Below the pieces are notes generated by a model, which did no database searches, was not told the DNA's origin, and saw only the letters and a program-made list of their open reading frames with translations. Positions 18,917-28,634 of a stretch of 64,000 nt of DNA are shown piece after piece. This stretch comes from Anaerolineales bacterium. GTDB lineage: Bacteria > Chloroflexota > Anaerolineae > Anaerolineales > UBA4823. The stretch spans positions 62,001 to 126,000 of the forward strand of contig JAFGJM010000037.1 of NCBI GenBank assembly GCA_016929095.1. The letters are read 5' to 3'. Numbering within the stretch: position 1 is the stretch's first letter; every line of letters starts with the position of its first letter. A program made the position numbers and the translations under genes.

Positions 18917-19396
18917 TCAACTAACCGCTTTTTTCACTAGCCCCGCGATTTTTGTTTCTTCGGTGGCAGTCAACTCTTTAAGAGCAAAGGAGACTGGCCA
19001 CATTGTGCCTTCGTCGAGGTTGGCAGTGTCGTTGAAGCCCAAAGTTGCGTACCTGGTCTTGAATTTCTGTGCGCTTTGGAAGAAGCAGACGATCTTGCCA
19101 TCTATCGCATAGGCGGGCATCCCATACCAGGTTTTCGGTGATAGGGCTGGCGCGCTGGCTTTAATAAGCGTATGAAGCCGCATAGCCATGCTGTGCTCCG
19201 GTTCCTGCAACTCGGCGATCTTTTCGAGCACAGCCTTTTCCCCGGCTGCTCTGTCCTTGTTGAGGCGCGCCTCCGCCTTCAGCTCTTGGGCGCGCTCCTT
19301 CATCGCAGCGCGTTCCTCGTCCGAGAATCCCTCGGATTTATTGGTAGCTGTGGTAGCGCTCTTGGAATATTTTCGTGTTTCCTTCTTGGGGTTCAT
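18917..19396 (-). CDS. YdhG/DUF1801-type protein
   Basis: A 159-residue protein with a Lys/Ala/Glu-rich helical N-terminus (about 1-60) and a C-terminal domain (about 65-155) of the DUF1801/YdhG type. Visible family features are [34 protein letters not shown] and [13 protein letters not shown]. The domain has been linked to frataxin-like folds, but its role is not settled. It has no operon partner and lies in a patch of gene remnants and sparse coding, so it may be a recent arrival. Confidence 0.75.
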   Translation of the reverse strand: MNPKKETRKYSKSATTATNKSEGFSDEERAAMKERAQELKAEARLNKDRAAGEKAVLEKIAELQEPEHSMAMRLHTLIKASAPALSPKTWYGMPAYAIDGKIVCFFQSAQKFKTRYATLGFNDTANLDEGTMWPVSFALKELTATEETKIAGLVKKAVS

Positions 19397-19943
19397 AGAA
19401 ACCTCCGTAATAGTAATTAATTGTAGTTGAAACTAGGTCTTCAATCACCCAAATGGGCGGGTAAGCTATTTTATAGTATTATAATCGGATTGTATAGACC
19501 CAATTAGTCCGAATATACCCTTACCACAACCATTGTGAACGCCTTCCTAAGATCCACCTGTTGGGTGATTACACAATAATAAGCGATGGCTTGTACATCT
19601 CTGTACATTTGCTGTTATCCATCAGGTTACAATTTTTAAGGTGATTTCGTTTGTCAGGATTGGTAAGTAACTAGAAACAAACCAGGTAGTCTAGACAAGG
19701 GCGAAATAAATAAATTCATTGCACCAATGATGAATTCATTGTTATGTTGAAATAATTGGTTATATTAATTTATGGAATTCCCCATTGCACAAATTTTGTC
19801 CCCAAAAATGAATTTTAAAATTAATTGATTATCTAATAATGAGCTTACTAGAAATGCAAGAGGGGATCAAGCCAACCCCACCCACGCCTTCCTGCTTACG
19901 GGGATGGTAGAGGTGGGGTCATTCTCCCCCCCTTTGACTAACC
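19397..19943. other. 547-bp intergenic region
   Basis: AT-rich sequence with no supported ORF or RNA family. Its only clear structure is the hairpin at 19875-19919 just past the livM stop. The DUF1801-type gene's promoter should lie near 19400-19500, but convincing boxes were not identified. Confidence 0.4.
19875..19919 (-). terminator. hairpin downstream of livM
   Basis: ACCCCACC (19875-19882) pairs with GGTGGGGT (19912-19919), leaving a 29-nt loop, about 25 bp past the livM stop. There is no U-run, so it may be a 3' stabilising stem or a Rho-dependent end rather than a classical terminator. Confidence 0.4.
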
Positions 19944-20915
19944 TTATTCCGTGACTTTTTTTCTATTTAACATTACCTTGATGCGTTTTCCCAGTTCTTC
20001 GACCAATTGCATAATACCACCCGGGTAGAAGAGAATTACACCGCAGATCAAAGCTCCTAAAAGCGCCAGCCGTAAAGTTCCCGCTAAGCGCAGAAACTCA
20101 TTGCCGAATACGATCGCCCCTGCTCCCAGGATTGGTCCATAAAACGTGCCAATCCCCCCTAGCTCGATCATAGCCAACCCCAACAGGAACGGTTCGATCG
20201 AAAGGGTGGTGGGTGAGATATCTCCCAGGCTGTGCACATAAAATCCGCCGGCAATTCCGGTCATAAATGAAGAAATTGCAAATACTTTCAGGCGTTCCTG
20301 GTAGCGGTTTATCCCCAGCGTGTTTGCCAGGCTTTCAGAATCGCGCATGGCGACGAAAGCCAAACCGGTTTTGGAGTGGATCACTTTATAAAGGATCAGC
20401 ATGGCGATCAGGAAAAACAGAAAACAAATGTAATAGGCATGCACTTTTTCCATTCCCGGGAAGAAAGGTGGAATTTCATGTAGACCCATACCACCGCCGG
20501 TTATGTCACGTGTCTGGGTCAGGATGGATGGTAAAGTATCAGCAAATATAAGCGTGAGCAGAGCAATATAAATTCCACTCAATCGTAGTGCCGGAAAACC
20601 TAAAAATAAGGTCACCAGCAGCCCTGTTACCAACCCACCAATTGGGATGGTTATTAGAGGAGACAAACCGAACCTCAAAGAGAGTATTCCCGAAGTGTAT
20701 CCACCTATTGCCAGGAAGCCGATATTCCCTAACGAATTGATGCCAACATACCCGTTTAATAGATTCCAATAATTGGCTACCACACTCCAAATAAAAAACA
20801 GGATGAACAGGTGCTTTAAATAACTGCTGGGTCCGAGCATGGGGTAGATCGCCAGGATAATGACGATTACAGTCACAAAAGCAGTTTGCCAGTTTGAGGT
20901 GATTTTTTTCATCAT
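19944..20915 (-). CDS. livM: branched-chain amino acid-type ABC permease LivM
   Basis: A 323-residue polytopic membrane protein of the LivM family. It shows the G-Y-V-G-I-N-S-L-G-N-I-G-F motif near residue 40, a conserved loop (MAMRDSESLANTLGIN type) and the C-terminal MIELGGIGTFYGPILGA segment. The start is taken at the tandem ATGATG at 20915 because AAGGAGA lies just upstream; a longer in-frame form has no such site. It overlaps nothing but follows livH by only 8 bp. The ligand is not fixed by sequence: Liv-type systems also carry urea, short amides and other amino acids. Confidence 0.9.
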   Translation of the reverse strand: MMKKITSNWQTAFVTVIVIILAIYPMLGPSSYLKHLFILFFIWSVVANYWNLLNGYVGINSLGNIGFLAIGGYTSGILSLRFGLSPLITIPIGGLVTGLLVTLFLGFPALRLSGIYIALLTLIFADTLPSILTQTRDITGGGMGLHEIPPFFPGMEKVHAYYICFLFFLIAMLILYKVIHSKTGLAFVAMRDSESLANTLGINRYQERLKVFAISSFMTGIAGGFYVHSLGDISPTTLSIEPFLLGLAMIELGGIGTFYGPILGAGAIVFGNEFLRLAGTLRLALLGALICGVILFYPGGIMQLVEELGKRIKVMLNRKKVTE

Positions 20916-20923
20916 CTTCTCCT

Positions 20924-21799
20924 TTATGCCCTGCCACCCAGAATGCCTTGAGGCCGGATCAAGAGCACAACCATGAATATGGCAAACCAGATCGGCCAGA
21001 CCCACATGGCACCAAGGAATAATGTCGCTAGCGCTTCAACCACTCCAAGGATTATCGCCGCGTAGATAGCACCATTGGTGCTTCCCAACCCGCCAAAGGA
21101 TACAATCACAAATCCTTTTACCATCCATTCCCAACCGATGTGCGGATTCATGTAATATTTTGTGCCTAATAATATGCCGCTAATGCCGGTGACCACGAAA
21201 GCTAATCCAAAGGTATAGCTAAAGATCTTTTCAATGTCGATGCCAACCACTTGTGCACCAGGGATGGATTGGGCAACTGCTCGCATTGCCTGCCCGATTC
21301 TTGTTCGTTTGAAAAACACATTTAATAATATTATTGCAATGATGACAATAAAAATGATGATGATCTCATGCCAGTTGATTTGAACTACTCCAATTCGAAT
21401 ATAACCTTCCTTAAAAACTGGTATAGATTTAACCCGAGGCCCAAATATTTGCAAGATCACATTTTCCAGGAGTATTCCGAGACCGAGCATAAACAAAACC
21501 GTTGAAATATCCCAGTTCGGTTTTTTCATCAAGGGGTTCATCGCATACCGGTAAAGCAAAAATCCAAGCAGGAATAAAAATGCAATAGTCACCAGTATGC
21601 CAAGTAAAAGTGACATATCGGCAATTTTGCTGTTTTGAACAAAGATCCAGGCGGTATATGCACCGATGAGGGCAATTACACCATGACCGAAATTAAAAAT
21701 CCGGCTGATGCCATAAATAATGGTCAGCCCTAACGCCATCGCGGCATAAAGCGACCCAGAAATCAAACCACTGACGATTGCATTAATAAAACTCTCCAT
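20924..21799 (-). CDS. livH: branched-chain amino acid-type ABC permease LivH
   Basis: A 291-residue membrane protein with about eight helices. It has the LivH N-terminus (SGLISGSLYAAMALGLTIIYG), F-G-H-G-V motif, and the central MRAVAQSIPGAQVVGIDIEK loop. GGAGGT precedes the ATG at 21799. It forms the permease pair with LivM, and is followed upstream and downstream by livF and livM with only 8-12 bp between genes. Confidence 0.92.
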   Translation of the reverse strand: MESFINAIVSGLISGSLYAAMALGLTIIYGISRIFNFGHGVIALIGAYTAWIFVQNSKIADMSLLLGILVTIAFLFLLGFLLYRYAMNPLMKKPNWDISTVLFMLGLGILLENVILQIFGPRVKSIPVFKEGYIRIGVVQINWHEIIIIFIVIIAIILLNVFFKRTRIGQAMRAVAQSIPGAQVVGIDIEKIFSYTFGLAFVVTGISGILLGTKYYMNPHIGWEWMVKGFVIVSFGGLGSTNGAIYAAIILGVVEALATLFLGAMWVWPIWFAIFMVVLLIRPQGILGGRA

Positions 21800-21811
21800 T
21801 GGTACCTCCGT

Positions 21812-22510
21812 TTAAAAGTATGCCTTTTCGATTTCATCGATGTCAACTTCCGCAGCGGGTTTTTCGAAAAGAATTTGACCCTTTTTGATCATATAAACCC
21901 GGTTAGCCATACTCAAGGCATCTCGAATTTCTTGTTCGACGATTAAAAGTGTAATTCCCTTTTCTCGATTGATCTTTGCCAGCGCCTCGAAAACGGAGTT
22001 TCTCAAACTTGGGGATAATCCAATGGAGGGCTCATCCACCATCAATAAGGAGGGTTCGCTCATTAACCCTCGAGCCACGGCTACCATACGACTTTCGCCG
22101 CCGCTGAGCGTGGAAGTAAGCTGATTCTTACGTTCTAAAAGTCGTGGAAAAACTTCAAACACGAATTCGAGATTTTGAGATATCGAACCATGGGCACGTT
22201 TATTATATGCTCCCAGGTTGAGGTTTTCCATCACTGTCATATCCCCAAAAAGGTTCCTCTCTTCGGGAATATAGGCAATCCCCAATTCGACTATTTTATG
22301 AGCCGGGTAAGCAGTTATCTCTTCGCTATTGAAATAAACCGAACCGCTTCTGGGATGCTGCAATCCGCATAAAAGCTTCAACAAGGTGCTTTTTCCATGT
22401 CCGTTAGGACCAAACAGAGCAACCACTTCTCTTTTTTCGATTCTCAGCGAAAGGTCTTTGATCACATGTAAATCGGCATAGTATCCATTGATCGCATCAA
22501 CTTTCAACAT
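21812..22510 (-). CDS. livF: ABC transporter ATPase LivF
   Basis: A 232-residue ATPase starting at MLKVDAINGYY; the ATG at 22510 has GGAGGAG upstream, and a longer in-frame extension lacks one. Walker A GPNGHGKST, signature LSGGESRMVAVARGL and Walker B LLMVDEPSIGLSP are present; the signature has ES where most have EQQ. With LivG it energises LivHM. It overlaps livG by 14 bp, indicating translational coupling. Confidence 0.92.
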   Translation of the reverse strand: MLKVDAINGYYADLHVIKDLSLRIEKREVVALFGPNGHGKSTLLKLLCGLQHPRSGSVYFNSEEITAYPAHKIVELGIAYIPEERNLFGDMTVMENLNLGAYNKRAHGSISQNLEFVFEVFPRLLERKNQLTSTLSGGESRMVAVARGLMSEPSLLMVDEPSIGLSPSLRNSVFEALAKINREKGITLLIVEQEIRDALSMANRVYMIKKGQILFEKPAAEVDIDEIEKAYF

Positions 22511-23222
22511 GGAACTCCTCCTTGTGGGCAGCCCCGATGTATACTTCCACAACTTTTCTATCTTTGGTTACCTCACTGGATGGTCCAAGATAAAGCAAGG
22601 AACCATTGCTGAGAATCAGCATTCTTGCGGTCAGCCCGATGAGGATATCCAGCAGGTGTTCGATGATGACAATCGTTACCCCCCAATCTTTGTTTATCTT
22701 CTTCAAGACATCGATAAATTGGTTGATCTCGACAATTGAAAAGCCCGCCATGGGTTCATCCAACATCAGCAACTGGCAATTGGTTGCCAATACGGCGCCT
22801 AGCATGGTTAATTTGGTGGAATAGAGGTCAAGATTTTTGGCTGGTAAAGACGATAAATGCGAGATATTCAAAAATTCGAGAATTTCTTCCGGCGGGTGAG
22901 TGGTCTGACCTCCAAAAGTCGAACCAACTTTAATATTGTCATAAACGGATAATGTATGAAAAGTGGTGGGGATTTGAAATGTCCTCCCAATCCCCAACTG
23001 GCATATCTGGTATGGTTTTCTACCAGTAATATCTTGCCCGTTGAAGAAAGTTTTTCCGGAGGTGGGAGTGTAGTTACCGGTAATTACATTAAACAAGGTC
23101 GATTTTCCCGCCCCATTTGGTCCTGCAATGCCGAACACCTCGCCTTTATTGACGACAAAACTGACATTAGACAAAGCCGCAAGTTTTCCAAATGACCGCG
23201 AGAGCTCTCTGGTCTCTAGCAT
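22497..23222 (-). CDS. livG: ABC transporter ATPase LivG
   Basis: A 241-residue ATPase with Walker A GPNGAGKST, the LivG-typical R-T-F-Q-I-P segment, and Walker B LLMLDEPMAG. The usual LSGGQ-type signature is degenerate here (it reads around LYSTKLTMLGAVLATN), which is unusual and could mean weak or asymmetric ATPase sites. An H-loop in VIIEHLLDIL is present. The ATG at 23222 has GAGGTG before it. It is the first gene after the hairpin that separates it from the binding-protein gene. Confidence 0.88.
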   Translation of the reverse strand: MLETRELSRSFGKLAALSNVSFVVNKGEVFGIAGPNGAGKSTLFNVITGNYTPTSGKTFFNGQDITGRKPYQICQLGIGRTFQIPTTFHTLSVYDNIKVGSTFGGQTTHPPEEILEFLNISHLSSLPAKNLDLYSTKLTMLGAVLATNCQLLMLDEPMAGFSIVEINQFIDVLKKINKDWGVTIVIIEHLLDILIGLTARMLILSNGSLLYLGPSSEVTKDRKVVEVYIGAAHKEEFHVES

Positions 23223-23247
23223 TGTTCACCTCAATATAAAATATAGG

Positions 23248-23286
23248 AAAAGGTAAGTGGATATCATTCACACCCACTTACCTTTT
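23248..23286 (-). terminator. intercistronic hairpin between livK and livG
   Basis: A perfect 13-bp stem (AAAAGGTAAGTGG / CCACTTACCTTTT) with a 13-nt loop. On the minus strand the descending arm ends in CCTTTT. It lies in the 73-bp gap after the binding-protein gene and is likely a partial terminator or mRNA-end protector that makes the binding protein more abundant than the membrane components. Confidence 0.75.
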
Positions 23287-23295
23287 ATTGATCAT

Positions 23296-24531
23296 TTATT
23301 TAATCCAGGGTGGTAACTGGTAATCACCTTGTTTATACGCGTCAGGACGCATGATGACGTGTTTTCCATCTTGCACCTGGTACCAAAGAGTGGGGATAAA
23401 ATCATCGCCAAATTTTGCTTGTTGGTCTTTCGGATCGAATTGATAGAATCCGGCATATCCTGTATAGGTCATTGTGCGAATATTTTCGTTGACCTTATCG
23501 TAACAATCGACGCAACCGGCTTTTTCGACCGCCTGTAACCAAATTTCAAACCCATCTCTTACACTGTGGGCATAGGTTGATTTGGGTTCGACTTTGAATT
23601 TTTCCGTCCATCTGGCTGAATATTCCGGCGCATCCGCCGATACTACACCTACACTGGTAGACCAGATTACCCCATTCCCGGCTTCTCCTGCCAGGGTTAA
23701 AAATTCCGGAAAATTAGGAGTGTATTGCATGTAAACCAGACCGTTGTATCCATCAGCCCCAAATTTCTCCGTGAATTGGATGATAAAGCGCGAGGCGTCG
23801 GTTGGGTCCAGAATCCAGAAGGTCACATAAGCCGGCTGGGTTTCTTGAATCTTGGAGAGGATTGGTCCCCATTCCACGGTGCCGAACTGAACGATTTCGT
23901 CGATGGCAACCTCATACCCCTGTTCTTGGGCAAGTTCCAGGAATTTATCGGAAGCTAAAACGTTATAACTGTAATCTGCCCGAATGGCGGCTACTTTTTT
24001 ATTGGGTTCAGTCCATCCCATTTTTTCGGGCACGTTGAATAAGTTTTCGGCTGCATCATAGCCATAAGAGACTTCACTGGGGCAGTATTGGAATACATTG
24101 CCATATTTTTCAAGATCGCTAGCGACCACATCAGTATCGGCGCTCATGGCATCGGCATGTAAATAAGGCATATCGTATTCACCAAAAACCCTGGCATCCA
24201 CGCCGGAATCGGCATACCCGGTGATCACCAGGTCAACGCCTTCACCGGAAAGCCGTTCGCCAACTGCTTTGATTTTTTCCGCTTCCAACGCTCCCACATC
24301 GCCCGGAATTAGATCAAGCTGTTTTCCCAGGACGCCTCCTTTTGCGTTTTGTTCATCGATAGCCATTTGAAGCGCCATTTGAAATTGTTCGCCATCGCTG
24401 GCATATGGACCTGTAAGTGGCATCGGGGCGCCGATCTTTATAACATCCTTGCCGCCGCAGCCTACCAGCCCTCCACCAATTAATGTGAAGAGGCATACCA
24501 TCGTAATGATTTTAAGTGCAGTTTTTCTCAT
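23296..24531 (-). CDS. Liv-type substrate-binding lipoprotein
   Basis: A 411-residue type I periplasmic-binding protein (LivK/AmiC-like). The signal peptide ends in a lipobox (LVGCGG, Cys25). The mature start IKIGAPMPLTGPYASDGEQFQMALQMA is typical of Leu/Ile/Val- and amide-binding proteins. The ligand is unknown; the neighbouring amidohydrolase and agmatine genes suggest an amide, amino acid or guanidino compound, but this is inference. First gene of the livK-livGFHM unit. Confidence 0.9.
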   Translation of the reverse strand: MRKTALKIITMVCLFTLIGGGLVGCGGKDVIKIGAPMPLTGPYASDGEQFQMALQMAIDEQNAKGGVLGKQLDLIPGDVGALEAEKIKAVGERLSGEGVDLVITGYADSGVDARVFGEYDMPYLHADAMSADTDVVASDLEKYGNVFQYCPSEVSYGYDAAENLFNVPEKMGWTEPNKKVAAIRADYSYNVLASDKFLELAQEQGYEVAIDEIVQFGTVEWGPILSKIQETQPAYVTFWILDPTDASRFIIQFTEKFGADGYNGLVYMQYTPNFPEFLTLAGEAGNGVIWSTSVGVVSADAPEYSARWTEKFKVEPKSTYAHSVRDGFEIWLQAVEKAGCVDCYDKVNENIRTMTYTGYAGFYQFDPKDQQAKFGDDFIPTLWYQVQDGKHVIMRPDAYKQGDYQLPPWIK

Positions 24532-24611
24532 TTTAATCTCCTGTTCTGTACTTTATCGAATAATAAAACCAGGATTAAATCAAATTTATTTTTTCCCAGC
24601 TGCCTCCTCTT

Positions 24612-26219
24612 CTATTCCTTTTTATAAATAATTCTTCCGTCCAAAATCGTCATTTTTACTTGAGTGTCACTTATTGCTTTTTCCGCATCGACCAACAAAT
24701 TCTGCGAAAGGAGTACCACATCAGCTAAATACCCTGCCTTGATTTTGCCTTTGATGTTTTCTTGGTGTTCAGCGAATGCCGCATCGGTTGTGTAAGAACG
24801 CAGTACAGCATGGATTTCCTGTCTTTGCGAGGTCGAATCTTCGGATAAGGGTAATCGGGTCAGGCAACTTTGCACTGCTTTGAGTGGGTCGGGTGAGGCT
24901 ACCGGCCAATCACTGCTAAAAATCAACTTCCCGCCTCCATGGCGTATCGATTGCCATAAAAACCCATTCTTTATTCTGTCCTTACCTACTTTCTCTAACC
25001 AGATATTGTCTCCTGCGCCATATACCGGAACGTGATAAGGTTGCATCGATGCAATGACCCCCAGGCGTTTCAATCGCGGGATATCATCGGGATGGATCAG
25101 CTCCAGGTGCTCGATACGATGTCTGAATGGATACTCACCATTTCGGTTCGGTTCTTTCTCGAAACAATCCAGGGTGTGTCTGATCGCTCCATCCCCGATG
25201 GCATGCACAACCACTTGAAGATCCAATTCCTGGCAGGCAGCCACGATCTTCCTAAATTGCTCGCCGGAATATAAATTCACACCTTTGCTCCGCGCATTTG
25301 TCGCATATGGCTCGAGCAGGCAGGCAGTTTCAGATTCGATCACCCCATCCATGAAGATTTTCACGCTTCCTCCGCTAACCATGGCAGAAGACGATAAATT
25401 CTTCATCTCGGCTGCTTCTTGGATTTCTTCGATACCGGAACCGGGCATAATGGATTTACTGATAAGAATTCTTGTGTCTAATTCATCTCGTTGTTCCGCT
25501 TCGAGAAACGCTTTTTGCATGTGGATATTTCCATCCATGTTGTGTATGGAGGTGATGCCATATTGGCTTGTAATTTCCGTCCCTTTTCGAATCAACTTTT
25601 GCAATGCCATTGGCTGAAAAGTTTCTTCGGTTTTTACCCCGGTTAATGAAGATAAAGCCTGTCCCCATATCCCGGTCTTTGCAAGTACTTTTCCATATTG
25701 ACTGGGTTCTCTCAACAGACCTGTACCATCACCTGCCTCACCCCCAGCCTCTTCCAGGGCTTTGCTGTTGACCCAAACGGTGTGGTAATCATACGCCATG
25801 AGCACCACCGGCCGATCATTGATGATGTCATCCAGGTCATTTTTATCGATCAGAGAACCATCTTCTTTGGTAAGATATTTCATGTGTGAGCCGCAAATCC
25901 ACAATTTTTCCGGGTGGATTGCCTGGTAACTCACCAATACCTGGCGTAACTCTGCCATGCTCTGGATAGACTCGAGATTCAAATTATCCAATTCCGCACA
26001 TCCGATGAGCAAATGCATATGGCTGTCAATAAATCCGGGCAATAAACTATTCCCCTGGGCATCGATACGGATTGAGTCACTGCCCACCAGGTCGAGTATG
26101 TCTGCGTTCTTGCCAACCGCCAGGATTTTATTACCGCCAATAGCCAGCGCTTCAGCCCATGGATTATCGGGGTCCATGGTGATTACGTGGGCATTGGTTA
26201 TCAGTATGTCGCATTTCAT
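24612..26219 (-). CDS. YtcJ-type metal-dependent amidohydrolase
   Basis: A 535-residue amidohydrolase-superfamily enzyme. The N-terminal beta segment MKCDILITNAHVITMD and LLPGFIDSHMHL (metal-binding HxH) are followed by VVHAIGDGAIRHTLDCFE, RHRIEHLELI and FSSDWPVASPDPL (catalytic Asp), all typical of the YtcJ/exoenzyme-regulatory AepA group. The substrate is unknown; family members hydrolyse amides and cyclic amides. It is preceded by a terminator after aguA, so it has its own promoter, and it sits just upstream of the Liv-type transporter on the same strand, suggesting that the imported compound is its substrate. Confidence 0.87.
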   Translation of the reverse strand: MKCDILITNAHVITMDPDNPWAEALAIGGNKILAVGKNADILDLVGSDSIRIDAQGNSLLPGFIDSHMHLLIGCAELDNLNLESIQSMAELRQVLVSYQAIHPEKLWICGSHMKYLTKEDGSLIDKNDLDDIINDRPVVLMAYDYHTVWVNSKALEEAGGEAGDGTGLLREPSQYGKVLAKTGIWGQALSSLTGVKTEETFQPMALQKLIRKGTEITSQYGITSIHNMDGNIHMQKAFLEAEQRDELDTRILISKSIMPGSGIEEIQEAAEMKNLSSSAMVSGGSVKIFMDGVIESETACLLEPYATNARSKGVNLYSGEQFRKIVAACQELDLQVVVHAIGDGAIRHTLDCFEKEPNRNGEYPFRHRIEHLELIHPDDIPRLKRLGVIASMQPYHVPVYGAGDNIWLEKVGKDRIKNGFLWQSIRHGGGKLIFSSDWPVASPDPLKAVQSCLTRLPLSEDSTSQRQEIHAVLRSYTTDAAFAEHQENIKGKIKAGYLADVVLLSQNLLVDAEKAISDTQVKMTILDGRIIYKKE

Positions 26220-26247
26220 TGAGGGTGATCATCCTTTTTTGACATTT

Positions 26248-26298
26248 TTAAAAAATGACCGCAAGCCAAATGGGGGCGTCCCATTATTCCTTGCGGTC
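26248..26298 (-). terminator. intrinsic terminator downstream of aguA
   Basis: GACCGCAAG (26257-26265) pairs with CTTGCGGTC (26290-26298); on the minus strand the stem is followed by ATTTTTTA. It separates the ptcA-aguA unit from the amidohydrolase gene. Confidence 0.8.
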
Positions 26299-26429
26299 TT
26301 CTAACACGAACCGTAAAAAGAAGAATCCTTTTTGGTGATTTCAAAGAGGAAATATTTCACATGTATGTTCACCAGCCCGTCCTCCTGAGTTGAAGGGTTT
26401 CTTTCATTTCTCCAAACTTTCTTTATAGG

Positions 26430-27524
26430 CTACCCCTTGGGTTGCTGCTGCGTGATGCAGTGAATATTTCCACCGCCCAGCAAGATTTCGCGGGCTGCCA
26501 CACCTACCACCCGTCTATCGGGCATATGTCCCTGGAGTGTTTCTAATGCCAATGCATCATGCGGGTCATCAAAGACTGGAACAACCGCCCCTCCGTTGCA
26601 CATGTAAAAATTAATATAAGAGGCTGCCATGCGATCACCGGCATTACGGGGCAATGTGCCATCTACCGAATCCACCCCTTCCGATTCTTCGGGGGTGATG
26701 ATAACCGGGTCGGGTTGGTGGATCTTGAGCACCTCTATGGATCTACCTTTGGCGTCCTTGGCATGGCTTAATCGGTCCAAAGCATCTTTAGACCGGGGAT
26801 ACTGCGGGTCGTTGTGATCGTCCGTCCAGGATAAAGCCACCAGACCCGGACGGATAAAACAGGCAATGTTATCCACGTGACCGTTGGTTTCATCGTTGAA
26901 AATTCCGGCTCCAAGCCAGATGAATTCAGAAACCCCGGTATAAGCGCTTAAGACATCCTCAATTTCTTTTTTACTCAGGTTTGGATTGCGGTTCTCGTTG
27001 AGCAGGCATTCTTCGGTTGTCAGTAAAGTCCCTTCGCCATCCACATGGATCGACCCACCTTCCAAGACAATACGAGCTTTATAGCGGTCGATGCCTTCGA
27101 TCTCCGCAACTTTCTGAGGCACAAGGTCGTCCAAATCCCAGGGGAAATACAAGCCGCCGGTAAGACCACCCCAGGCATTGAAATCCCAATCAATTAACCT
27201 GACATCTCCCTTGCCATTGATCACAAAAGTCGGTCCGCAATCCCGCATCCAGGAATCGTTGTTGGATATTTCCACCACCCGGATTTGGAGCGGGAGCATT
27301 TGGCGTGCGTTTTGGAATTGGGATCGGTTTACCCCCATTGTCACCGGCTCGAACTGGCTGATGGCGGAGGCAACGGCTACGAACGTCTTCTGGGCTGGTT
27401 TTGCGCCGTTCCGCCAGTTATCTGTGCGTTCCGGCCATAACATCCAAGTTCCTTTATGAGCTGCATATTCAGCTGGCACAAAGAACCCGTCATCACGTGG
27501 AATAGTTGAAAGCGTGGTTGCCAT
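26430..27524 (-). CDS. aguA: agmatine deiminase
   Basis: A 364-residue guanidino-group-modifying enzyme. The N-terminus has PAEYAAHKGTWMLWPER; NDSWMRDCGPTF carries the Asp/Arg substrate residues; NGHVDNIACF the His; and LGGGNIHCITQQQP the catalytic Cys356. It converts agmatine to N-carbamoylputrescine and ammonia. The start MATTLSTIP at 27524 is chosen over a longer in-frame form with no family match; GAGAG lies upstream. It follows ptcA by 49 bp and ends at a strong terminator. Confidence 0.93.
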   Translation of the reverse strand: MATTLSTIPRDDGFFVPAEYAAHKGTWMLWPERTDNWRNGAKPAQKTFVAVASAISQFEPVTMGVNRSQFQNARQMLPLQIRVVEISNNDSWMRDCGPTFVINGKGDVRLIDWDFNAWGGLTGGLYFPWDLDDLVPQKVAEIEGIDRYKARIVLEGGSIHVDGEGTLLTTEECLLNENRNPNLSKKEIEDVLSAYTGVSEFIWLGAGIFNDETNGHVDNIACFIRPGLVALSWTDDHNDPQYPRSKDALDRLSHAKDAKGRSIEVLKIHQPDPVIITPEESEGVDSVDGTLPRNAGDRMAASYINFYMCNGGAVVPVFDDPHDALALETLQGHMPDRRVVGVAAREILLGGGNIHCITQQQPKG

Positions 27525-27573
27525 TTTTTCTCTCTCTTTTGCTTGCAAACGCTCAACCAACAAATGAAAAATA

Positions 27574-28590
27574 TTATTTCGGTAATTTACTTAGTGCAGC
27601 CTCGATTTTAGTTTTATGGTCAGCTATGTTTTCTTCGGAAGCGTATTTCAAGCGCGGATATACAAAATAAACAAGCAAACCCTTTTCGGTATGTAACCGG
27701 TTTTCGGATTGGTCAAAGATGATGGATCGCGGATGATCCAAGACATCATCCGTAGCTTCCACCCCGCGTGATGCCGGCAGGCAATGCATGAATTGACAAT
27801 GGGCAGGTGCTTTATTGAACAGCTCCAGATTCACCTGAAATTTAGGCATAAAGGCAGCCCGGCGTTCCGGGATCTGATCTTCTTGCCCCACCCACCACCA
27901 CAGGTCGGTGTAGATATAATCGGCTTCTCGGACGGCTTCAACCGGGTCATCGGTAATGGTCAGGCTGCCGCCCGATTCGGCGCAATTGGCTTTTGCCCAC
28001 TCAATCCACTCAGCGGGCGGCTGGTATTTTTTAGGCGCGGCGTGGGTGAAATGCATTCCCATGCGGGTGCAGATCAACATCAGGGAAGAGAGCACATTGG
28101 TGGCATCGCCGATAAATGTCACCCGCAGATCTTCCAACTTTTTGCCAACCGGCATGTGTTCCATCATGGTGAACACGTCGCACACCACCTGGGTCGGGTG
28201 ATTGTAATCGGTCAACCCGTTGATTACCGGCACCTCGGCATGACGAGCCAATTCCGTGACCGTCTCATGTTTCAGTGTGCGCGCCTCGATCACATCGCAC
28301 ATGCGCGAGAGCACTTTAACTGTATCGTATATCGTTTCTCGCACCCCCAGGTGGATTTCCCCCGGTTTGAGGTACAGAGCGTGCCCACCCAGCTCGGTCA
28401 TCGCCACCTCGAAAGATACCCGTGTGCGCGTCGACGGTTCTTCGAAGATCATCGCCAGGGAGGCATCCTTGAGCAGTTTTGGAGAATAACCGGCTTTGTC
28501 TGCCTGCTTGATGACCCGGGTGAGTTCGATCATCTCCATCAATTCATTTTTGGAGAAGTCCTGGGTGTCGATAAAATGTCGGAAGCTCAT
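27574..28590 (-). CDS. ptcA: putrescine carbamoyltransferase
   Basis: A 338-residue carbamoyltransferase with STRTR at 53-57 (carbamoyl phosphate site) and HCLPASRG near 268. Several stretches match enterococcal PtcA rather than ornithine transcarbamylase, for example the AGYSPKLLKDASLAMIFE, YLKPGEIHLG, PVINGLTDYNHPTQ and SGGSLTITDD regions. It would phosphorolyse N-carbamoylputrescine to putrescine and carbamoyl phosphate. Adjacent aguA supports this. A carbamate kinase, the third enzyme of the pathway, is not in the window. Confidence 0.88.
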   Translation of the reverse strand: MSFRHFIDTQDFSKNELMEMIELTRVIKQADKAGYSPKLLKDASLAMIFEEPSTRTRVSFEVAMTELGGHALYLKPGEIHLGVRETIYDTVKVLSRMCDVIEARTLKHETVTELARHAEVPVINGLTDYNHPTQVVCDVFTMMEHMPVGKKLEDLRVTFIGDATNVLSSLMLICTRMGMHFTHAAPKKYQPPAEWIEWAKANCAESGGSLTITDDPVEAVREADYIYTDLWWWVGQEDQIPERRAAFMPKFQVNLELFNKAPAHCQFMHCLPASRGVEATDDVLDHPRSIIFDQSENRLHTEKGLLVYFVYPRLKYASEENIADHKTKIEAALSKLPK

Positions 28591-28634
28591 GATCGTTTTC
28601 CTTTTTTTTTAAGAATCATGGTTTTTATTTTTTA

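Noticed and set aside
27574-28590. Ornithine carbamoyltransferase (arginine biosynthesis)
   Set aside because: Motifs fit putrescine carbamoyltransferase better, and the adjacent agmatine deiminase gene agrees.
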